A stretch of 12,264 bases of DNA, from NCBI GenBank assembly GCA_934457235.1, contig CAKSHT010000062.1, positions 1 to 12,264 of the forward strand. Reading direction: 5' to 3'. Positions 7,373 to 12,264 of the stretch are shown here, piece by piece (positions within the stretch are counted from its first letter, which is position 1; each line of letters begins with the position of its first letter). The translations under genes were made by a program, and so were the position numbers. This DNA comes from an uncultured Oscillospiraceae bacterium. Lineage in GTDB: Bacteria; Bacillota; Clostridia; Oscillospirales; Ruminococcaceae. The notes under the pieces were generated by a model. It saw only the letters and a program-made list of their open reading frames with translations, did not search any database and was not told the DNA's origin.

Positions 7373-7900
7373 ATGCTGTTTGCTGATACCCTGAATCCTG
7401 AATATATCTCCGGGCAAAAAATGGAAAACCTTTGCCGGAGAATTGTAGATGATTTGAAGTTTGCCATAAAGAATGTAGCAGATTCTGGGCAAACTAGTTA
7501 TTCTGGAATATATGGAGCTAATTCAGATTATTCTGCTTTTTTGCCTATATCAGATTTTAAAAAAGTGGAGGACTCGTTTGAATATTTGTTAACAGGAGAA
7601 ATCTGTGCAATAGATAAGCAACAATCTGGCAATATTCCTTACCCTGTATTCTGCTACTCACCGGAATCAAAATATCGTCAAAATATAAAAATTGAGCCAA
7701 TATCTGTAGGTTATGTTGAGGAATTGTGTAATTGTATCAAAACCAAGATACAGCAATTGGGTTTCAAAGAATATATAGTTAAACCTGTGAAAATTAAAAT
7801 ACCTCATGTGGTTACATGCAAAGGCTTGTTTGGAAAGTGCAAAACCAAAATAACTAAAGAATATTTTATTTCTGGTCTTTTTATAACTGTAGAGTGGTAG
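7373..7900 (+). CDS. Hypothetical protein, AT-rich orphan gene
   Basis: I do not recognise this 175-residue protein. It has no signal peptide or membrane segment and is of mixed alpha/beta character. Visible pieces include a Tyr/Ser-rich stretch (SYSGIYGANSDYSAF), a YPVFCYSPESKY segment, and a Lys-rich C-terminal part with three cysteines (VKIKIPHVVTCKGLFGKCKTKI). I prefer the ATG at 7373 because AAAGGAG lies about 10 nt upstream; an ATG at 7340 would add 11 residues but lacks a clear ribosome binding site and would place a DnaA box inside the gene. Base composition differs sharply from the neighbours: 7501-7560 has 17 G/C in 60 bases, whereas 5461-5520 in the FliK-like gene has 35. This suggests recent acquisition. 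Translation past the TAG stop continues in frame for 25 further codons. Confidence 0.7.
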   Translation: MLFADTLNPEYISGQKMENLCRRIVDDLKFAIKNVADSGQTSYSGIYGANSDYSAFLPISDFKKVEDSFEYLLTGEICAIDKQQSGNIPYPVFCYSPESKYRQNIKIEPISVGYVEELCNCIKTKIQQLGFKEYIVKPVKIKIPHVVTCKGLFGKCKTKITKEYFISGLFITVEW

Positions 7901-8020
7901 ATTTTGATGTTCGGAAATGTTAAGATAATTAATCCGCCACTTTTTTATGAACCGGAAAACACAGAATATACAAAATAAATTTTTCGGCAGTTGCAAGCAA
8001 TAAAATAATTTATGCAGAAA

Positions 8021-8052
8021 CAGCGGAAGCTCTGGAGCTTCCGCTGTTTTTT
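8021..8052 (+). terminator. Strong intrinsic terminator, probably bidirectional
   Basis: A perfect 12-bp stem (CAGCGGAAGCTC/GAGCTTCCGCTG) with a 2-nt spacer is followed on the plus strand by TTTTTT. This ends the orphan-gene transcript. On the minus strand it is followed by TTTCTG and lies directly past the stop codon of the small gene at 8052-8225, so it can serve both converging genes. Confidence 0.88.
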
Positions 8053-8225
8053 CAGAGATCGTCCGCGTCCTGGATCGGTTCTTCGTTAGGGTCGATGGGG
8101 ACGCCGGTGTACATTCCCTGCGGGTCTGTTTTCGGGGAGATCAGCGGAGTTGTTTCCGCGGGCTTGAACGGCTTCTTTTTAGCGGGCGTTTTTCCGGTGC
8201 GGTGGCAGTTGGTGTATTCCTGCAT
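8052..8225 (-). CDS. Small hypothetical Lys/Pro-rich protein
   Basis: This 57-residue protein is polar and probably disordered at first, with a basic Lys/Pro segment (about 13-22) and then an acidic tail ending in PIQDADDL. The centre contains GMYTGVPIDPNEEP. The start is chosen at 8225, where AAGGAG lies 8 nt upstream. A start at 8258 would begin inside the terminator hairpin of the upstream gene. The gene lies just downstream of that terminator on the same strand, so it depends on read-through or an unseen promoter. It ends against a strong bidirectional terminator. I cannot assign a function; the basic-to-acidic layout recalls small nucleic-acid- or partner-binding peptides, but that is only an impression. 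Confidence 0.6.
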   Translation of the reverse strand: MQEYTNCHRTGKTPAKKKPFKPAETTPLISPKTDPQGMYTGVPIDPNEEPIQDADDL

Positions 8226-8245
8226 GGTTTTCTCCTTATTAAAAA

Positions 8246-8273
8246 AATACCGCATCACAAAAGATGCGGTATT
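8246..8273 (-). terminator. Intrinsic terminator of the GH5 lipoprotein gene
   Basis: An 11-bp perfect stem (AATACCGCATC/GATGCGGTATT) with a 6-nt loop begins 22 bp past the stop codon at 8296. On the minus strand it runs into a T-tract (TATTTTTTT). This is a textbook intrinsic terminator for the minus-strand gene. Confidence 0.85.
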
Positions 8274-8295
8274 ATTATGCGCTTGTGACGCCTGT

Positions 8296-9495
8296 TCATT
8301 CGCCGGTGGAATTTTCAGTTTCGGCGGTCGGCAGAGTTATGTCCTGCTTTGTCGGAGTGTATTTCTCGGAGGAGGACGCGCGGTTCAGTGCGTCTGCAAG
8401 TCCCGGAGTAGTCCAGACGTATTTGGTGCGGTCGAATTCGCTGCCGTCGTCCCACAGGAATGTTGCAATTCCGGCGTCGTGGCAGAGCTTTGTCAGTTTT
8501 TCACAGAAAAATACGCGGCTGGACAGGTCGCTGCCGGCGGTTCCATATTCCGTTATCATTACCGGGATATCGTTGTCGGTGAACGCTGTGCGCAGCTGGC
8601 TTATCATGTTTTCCATCCAGATCTGGTCGGTGTTGCTGCCCCAGTTGTCCTGAATACCATCAACACAGTAGATCAGCGGAATATAATAATGCACGGATAA
8701 TATCAGGCGCTCACTCGGATCCTCAGGCATCTTGAACCTGCCGTCAAGGGAGCAGATTATATCGGCGTTGTATCCCGAAATAAGCAGGTGCCGCCAGGGA
8801 TTGTTCCCGCCTGCGGAGCGCACCGTATCAACAAAGAGCTGGTTTATTTCGTTCAGCAGCTTGTAGGATTCGTCATCGGATACGCCGGTGAAATCAACCG
8901 CGTTCATGCTTTCAAATATAATGCGCTCGTTACTGCTGCTGAACGTATCTGACAGCTGTTCCCATATCCGGGCGTATCGTGCAAGTACCTGGTCGTGATC
9001 CTGCGCGGCATTGGCTAGCCATTCCCCGCTGTCCCCGTCGTGGTAGAGCGTGAGAATGACGTACATTCCGCTGTCGTATGCGAAGTTTGTCACCTGGCGC
9101 ACGCGGTTGAGCCAACCTTCGTCGATGTTTCCGTCCTCGTCGATGTGGTCCCGCCAGGTTATCGGCAGGCGAACGGCGTTCACTCCGCTGTCCACCAGGG
9201 ATTCAAACAGCTTTGAGGTCGCCGGGGGATTTCCCCATAATGTTTCGTTTGCGCGGACGCTTTCGGTGTCGTCCGGGGCGAGGTACGCTTCAAGTGTGTG
9301 CCCCAGGTTCCAGCCGAAACGGATATTGCTGACCAGCCGCTGTGATGTCATTTCCACCATTGCGGCGGGCGGGGCGCTGCTGTCGGATTTTCCGTTGAAT
9401 ACGTCGTTTGGGCCGAGGCTGCCGGAGGAGGTTTTGACGGAAGAACAGCCGGTAAGTAATGCAGCTGCTGTCAGCAGGGCGAGTATTCTTTTCAC
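8296..9495 (-). CDS. GH5-family (cellulase-type) lipoprotein lacking the acid/base glutamate
   Basis: The 399-residue protein begins with a lipoprotein signal (MKRILALLTAAALLTGC), with C17 as the lipidated residue, so it should be anchored outside the membrane. A Ser-rich spacer follows (about 18-45), then one GH5 (beta/alpha)8 domain: GWNLGHTLEA (61-70), ETLWGNPPATS (84-94), VRLPITW (108-114), MYVILTLYHD (144-153), FESMN (194-198), HYY (269-271), ITEYG (314-318, presumed nucleophile E316) and FLWDDG (346-351). GH5 enzymes have Asn-Glu where this one reads N198-A199, so the acid/base residue is alanine. The first His of the HHD motif is Tyr151, and NLGN reads NLGH. The GTG start at 9495 has a good AAGGAGG site. 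Reduced or absent hydrolysis is inferred; a carbohydrate-binding or sensing role is possible. Confidence 0.88.
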   Translation of the reverse strand: MKRILALLTAAALLTGCSSVKTSSGSLGPNDVFNGKSDSSAPPAAMVEMTSQRLVSNIRFGWNLGHTLEAYLAPDDTESVRANETLWGNPPATSKLFESLVDSGVNAVRLPITWRDHIDEDGNIDEGWLNRVRQVTNFAYDSGMYVILTLYHDGDSGEWLANAAQDHDQVLARYARIWEQLSDTFSSSNERIIFESMNAVDFTGVSDDESYKLLNEINQLFVDTVRSAGGNNPWRHLLISGYNADIICSLDGRFKMPEDPSERLILSVHYYIPLIYCVDGIQDNWGSNTDQIWMENMISQLRTAFTDNDIPVMITEYGTAGSDLSSRVFFCEKLTKLCHDAGIATFLWDDGSEFDRTKYVWTTPGLADALNRASSSEKYTPTKQDITLPTAETENSTGE

Positions 9496-9543
9496 GGCGG
9501 CACCTCCTTTTTCCGATGTTCACACTATTAATAATATAATACG

Positions 9544-9572
9544 ATTATATCACAGTCAAAGCTGATTGTCAA
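9544..9572 (-). promoter_or_regulatory. Perfect-consensus sigma-A promoter of the GH5 gene
   Basis: On the minus strand TTGACA (9567-9572) and TATAAT (9544-9549) are 17 bp apart, an exact match to the sigma-A consensus. The -35 box contains the TGA stop codon of the recombinase gene. Transcription should start near 9537, about 40 nt before the GTG start. I see no operator-like repeat around it, so high constitutive expression is likely. Confidence 0.88.
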
Positions 9573-10801
9573 CCAGAATCAGACGCGCTGCGAGTAATAC
9601 AGCGCCCGTCGGAAAGTCTGAATTCTATGCGCTGGCGGGAGTATACCGTCACTTCTTCGATGATGCCGAGCAGCCGAGGCGTGTCGGTGCAGGAAAGCCC
9701 GGTCACGTTAGCGGCTAACTGCTCCAGCTCATCTGTATAAATATGCGACGAGGGACATTTGGGGTGGGCGGAATATTTGCGGCTGCATTGCAGGAATACC
9801 CTGCCGCCGGGGTGCCATGTGCGCGGACGGAATCCTGCCCCACAGCATCCGCAGAGAACTTTTCCGGCAAGTCCCGGAGCCTTACGGGCGGAGCGCTGGC
9901 GTCGTTCCTGCTGAACAAGGTCGAAAATTTCCGGCGGGATTATCGGCTCGTGGCTGTGCTCGACATAATACTGCGGGACTTCTCCATGATTCGGCAGGCG
10001 TTTTCCGGTGAGAAAATCCACAGTGCGGCTCTTTTGCAGCAGCGCGTCCCCCTTGTATTTCTCGTTCATCAGAATGCTGCGGACTGTGGAGGTACGCCAT
10101 ACCGGATTTCCACAGGGCGTGGGTATTTTAAGTGCGGTCAGCCGCCGGGCGACAGCGTAGCACGAAAGTCCTGCAATGTACAGGCGGTATATCTCGCGGA
10201 CTGTTTCCGCTTCCTTCGGGTTTATCATGAGTCCGCCGTCTGGAGAGCGGTCGTAGCCCAGAAAACGGCTGTAAGCCAGGCTGACCTTACCCGCGGCAAA
10301 ACGCCGGCGGTGTCCCCAGGTCACGTTCTCTGAAATGGAGCGGCTTTCCTCCTGCGCCAGCGAGGACATTATGGTTATCAGCAGCTCTCCCTTTGCGTCC
10401 AGCGTCCAGATATTCTCTTTTTCGAAATACACCTCCACGCCGTTTTCTTTCAGCCGCCGTATGGTGGTAAGACTGTCAACGGTGTTGCGGGCGAAACGGG
10501 ACACGGATTTTGTGATTATAAGGTCTATCCTGCCGGAAAGAGCGTCAGATATCATGCTTGTGAAACCGCTGCGGCGGGTAGTCCCGGTGGCGGAAATCCC
10601 CTCGTCGGTGTATATCCCGGCAAGTTCCCAGCCTTCGTGATGGAGAATGTACTCCGTATAATACGCTATCTGCGCGGAGTAGCTGGACTGCTGCTCCTCA
10701 AGCTCCGTGGATACCCGGGCGTACCCGGCGACCCGGCGCGGCGCAGTGGAATTCCCGTCGCTGCTCCCCGGAAGCAGGTGTATTTTTTTGTCACGGTTCA
10801 T
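9569..10801 (-). CDS. Serine recombinase (resolvase/invertase family, large type), second of a pair
   Basis: The 410-residue protein is a site-specific DNA recombinase that cuts and rejoins DNA through a serine-DNA link. The N-terminal resolvase domain (about 23-160) has catalytic S31 in GYARVST, then DEGISATG, the active-site SVSRFARNTVD and EESRSISENV. A Recombinase (PF07508-type) DNA-binding domain follows (about 180-290), and then a zinc ribbon beginning CGCCG and ending in a KCPS knuckle. There is no long coiled coil; at 410 residues it is shorter than phage-type large serine integrases. The start at 10801 is chosen because GGAGGG lies 7 nt upstream and the ATG overlaps the preceding recombinase stop as ATGA. 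A longer reading from 10984 would run back inside that gene. The paired partner is upstream. Confidence 0.93.
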   Translation of the reverse strand: MNRDKKIHLLPGSSDGNSTAPRRVAGYARVSTELEEQQSSYSAQIAYYTEYILHHEGWELAGIYTDEGISATGTTRRSGFTSMISDALSGRIDLIITKSVSRFARNTVDSLTTIRRLKENGVEVYFEKENIWTLDAKGELLITIMSSLAQEESRSISENVTWGHRRRFAAGKVSLAYSRFLGYDRSPDGGLMINPKEAETVREIYRLYIAGLSCYAVARRLTALKIPTPCGNPVWRTSTVRSILMNEKYKGDALLQKSRTVDFLTGKRLPNHGEVPQYYVEHSHEPIIPPEIFDLVQQERRQRSARKAPGLAGKVLCGCCGAGFRPRTWHPGGRVFLQCSRKYSAHPKCPSSHIYTDELEQLAANVTGLSCTDTPRLLGIIEEVTVYSRQRIEFRLSDGRCITRSASDSG

Positions 10802-12036
10802 TGCTGCGCCCTCCAGTTTATCGTCATGCGCGAAAAATCCGTGAATATGCAGCTGATAAACCCTCCGCCAAGGGCGGTCATGTGCGTTATGGACGTCATT
10901 ACTTGACACTCGCTGAATTTTCCGCCAAGTAAAAAGGAGCAGGCTTTCTTCAGCTGCTCCTCTGGTATATATTCGTTGTTGCAATAGTCAGTGCCGTGGG
11001 TCTTGCGCAGGGAGCAGCACCAGTAATGGTTGAGGCACTCCCCGCTGCGGGCATATCTGCCGTATCTTCGGAAATTCCTGCCGCACAGGGCGCACTGTAT
11101 TCTGCTTGTGAAGCAGTTCGTATGCACTGCCCCGCTGGCAAATATTCCGAGGATACGTCGGCGCGTGCGTTCAAGCTTCACCGCTTCGAAATCCTCCCGG
11201 CTGATGAGCGCGGGGTGCGAGCGCGGTACATGATACTGCGGGAGCACGCCGTTATTTCGTCTGCGGCGGTGCGTGATGTGGCTTTCGATATAATATAACT
11301 GCAATGTCGCGGAGCCGGTGTATTTTTCCTGGCGCAGGACGGAGCGCACGGCATCCGGGGTGAATTTCCCGCCGTAATATGTGCTGGCGCCCATATCGTT
11401 CAGCTGGCTGACGGTCTGACGAGCGGTATCTCCGGAAAGGTAGCTGCGGAATATCAGCCGCACTGCTTCCGCCTGCTGCGGTTCGGGCTGGAGCACACCG
11501 TTTATACCGCGGTATCCGTACAGCACAAAGGCGTTCATCCTCCCGGCTTCGAATCCCCGCCGTATTCCCCAGCGGACGTTCTCGGATATCGAGCGGCTTT
11601 CCTCCTGCGCGAACGATGACGCTACGGTAAGCATAAGCTCGCTTGCTGTGCTGCAGGTGGAAATATTCTCGCGCTCAAAAAACACTTCGATCCCCAGTTC
11701 TTTCAGCCGGCGCACTGTCTGGAGAAGATCTACGGTATTGCGGGAGAAACGCGACACGGATTTTGTGAGGATCATGTCGATGCGTCCGGCTTTGCAGTCG
11801 GAGAGCAGCCGCTGGAATTCCCGGCGGTCTGATATCCCGGTGCCGGATATTCCCTTGTCTGCGTATATCCCGGCGAATTCCCAGTCCGGGTGGCTGGTGA
11901 TGACGGAGGTGTAATAGGCAGTCTGGACTTCCAGCGAGTGCAGCAGCGCTTCGCTGGAGGTGGATACCCTGGCGTATGCGGCGACGCGTTTTTTGCGGTT
12001 TTCGGGCGGCGCGGGAGGAATTGTGATAATCTTCAT
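10798..12036 (-). CDS. Serine recombinase (resolvase/invertase family, large type), first of a pair
   Basis: The 412-residue paralogue is built the same way. Catalytic S25 lies in AYARVST, followed by DKGISGTG, SVSRFSRNTVD and EESRSISENVRWG in the resolvase domain (about 17-155). A recombinase DNA-binding domain follows, then a zinc ribbon (CALCG, then a CC and a C-x(n)-YC knuckle) and a short beta-rich C-terminal tail. The resolvase halves of the two proteins are close relatives, while the DNA-binding halves differ more, which points to different half-site preference. The ATG at 12036 has an AAAGGAG ribosome binding site. The gene sits downstream of the flagellin terminator on the same strand. 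I saw no convincing promoter, so read-through may contribute. Confidence 0.93.
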   Translation of the reverse strand: MKIITIPPAPPENRKKRVAAYARVSTSSEALLHSLEVQTAYYTSVITSHPDWEFAGIYADKGISGTGISDRREFQRLLSDCKAGRIDMILTKSVSRFSRNTVDLLQTVRRLKELGIEVFFERENISTCSTASELMLTVASSFAQEESRSISENVRWGIRRGFEAGRMNAFVLYGYRGINGVLQPEPQQAEAVRLIFRSYLSGDTARQTVSQLNDMGASTYYGGKFTPDAVRSVLRQEKYTGSATLQLYYIESHITHRRRRNNGVLPQYHVPRSHPALISREDFEAVKLERTRRRILGIFASGAVHTNCFTSRIQCALCGRNFRRYGRYARSGECLNHYWCCSLRKTHGTDYCNNEYIPEEQLKKACSFLLGGKFSECQVMTSITHMTALGGGFISCIFTDFSRMTINWRAQQ

Positions 12037-12116
12037 TGGGTGCTCCTTTCAACAGAAAAAGTTGCGACATTAGTTGCCGTGTTTATATATTCGACAAGAG
12101 TTGAAGTTTTTTTAGC

Positions 12117-12149
12117 AAAAAAACGCCCCCGGAAATTATACCGGGGGCG
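12117..12149 (-). terminator. Flagellin transcript terminator
   Basis: On the minus strand a perfect 9-bp GC-rich stem (CGCCCCCGG/CCGGGGGCG) with an 8-nt loop is followed by seven T. It lies about 57 bp past the flagellin stop codon, as expected for a very abundant mRNA. It separates flagellin from the recombinase pair. Confidence 0.9.
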
Positions 12150-12205
12150 TCGTAAGCTTACGGGGTCATGCCGCATTCATGCAGCTATCGTCATATCCGT
12201 ACGGA

Positions 12206-12264
12206 TTAGCCGAGGAGCTGGAGAATGGACTGCGGCTGCTGATTTGCCTGAGCCAGCATGGACT
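12206..12264 (-). CDS. fliC: Flagellin, C-terminal end (partial)
   Basis: Only the last 18 codons are in the window; the gene continues past the right edge. The visible end, SMLAQANQQPQSILQLLG, is the highly conserved flagellin C-terminal D0 helix, which packs in the filament core. The reading frame is open to the window edge and ends in TAA. Flagellin is exported through the flagellar type III apparatus and polymerises into the filament. The match to the family end is unmistakable, but whether this is the main or a minor flagellin cannot be told from this piece. Confidence 0.93.
   Translation of the reverse strand, partial: SMLAQANQQPQSILQLLG

Noticed and set aside
10802..10984. N-terminal extension of the second recombinase starting at 10984
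   Set aside because: The extra 61 residues overlap the C-terminal coding part of the upstream recombinase, while the ATG at 10801 has GGAGGG and an ATGA overlap.
7091..12116. Mobile element with defined ends around the orphan, GH5 and recombinase genes
   Set aside because: I found no terminal inverted repeats, target-site duplication or att-type repeats that would bound it. Serine recombinase cores can be only 2 bp, so ends cannot be called by eye.
1..12264. tRNA, rRNA or CRISPR arrays
   Set aside because: No cloverleaf, rRNA signature or regularly spaced repeat series was seen anywhere in the window.

Overview
The window looks like chromosomal DNA of a motile, flagellated member of the Clostridia. 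An Oscillospiraceae/Ruminococcaceae-type gut or rumen bacterium is my best guess. The guess rests on the moderately GC-rich coding DNA, strong AGGAGG-type ribosome binding sites, the cheA-cheW-cheR-cheB order, a lipoprotein of the cellulase-type GH5 family and clostridial-style serine recombinases. The lineage is inferred; there is no rRNA or marker gene here.

Positions 1-4619 hold a tight minus-strand chemotaxis operon, transcribed right to left as cheA, cheW, cheR, cheB. Gaps are 13, 1 and 17 bp, and hairpins follow cheB. The four products form one circuit. The CheA kinase is coupled to receptors by CheW, and the CheR methyltransferase and CheB methylesterase set receptor adaptation. No receptor or cheY gene lies in the window. 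Positions 4620-4795 hold two back-to-back sigma-A-type promoters, one for this operon and one for a plus-strand pair (4796-7090). That pair is a 656-residue protein with a FliK-like C-terminus, followed by a 102-residue stand-alone copy of the FlhB C-terminal domain that lacks the NPTH self-cleavage motif. It resembles the Bacillus ylqG-ylqH arrangement and suggests a role in flagellar export.

Positions 7091-8225 look like an accessory patch. They contain a well-formed promoter, a long AT-rich leader with a cluster of DnaA-box-like 9-mers (one perfect), an unrecognised AT-rich gene, a strong terminator and a small 57-residue minus-strand gene.

Positions 8296-9495 encode a GH5-family lipoprotein whose catalytic acid/base glutamate position is alanine, so it may be a non-hydrolytic carbohydrate binder. 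Its promoter is a perfect TTGACA-N17-TATAAT, built into the 3' end of the upstream recombinase gene. Positions 9569-12036 encode two paralogous serine recombinases overlapping by ATGA. A flagellin gene ends at 12206, followed by a strong terminator and several short palindromes; only its last 18 codons are in the window.

My main candidates for something new are the recombinase pair beside a flagellin gene, the GH5 protein with a missing catalytic residue next to motility genes, and the DnaA-box cluster in front of an orphan gene.
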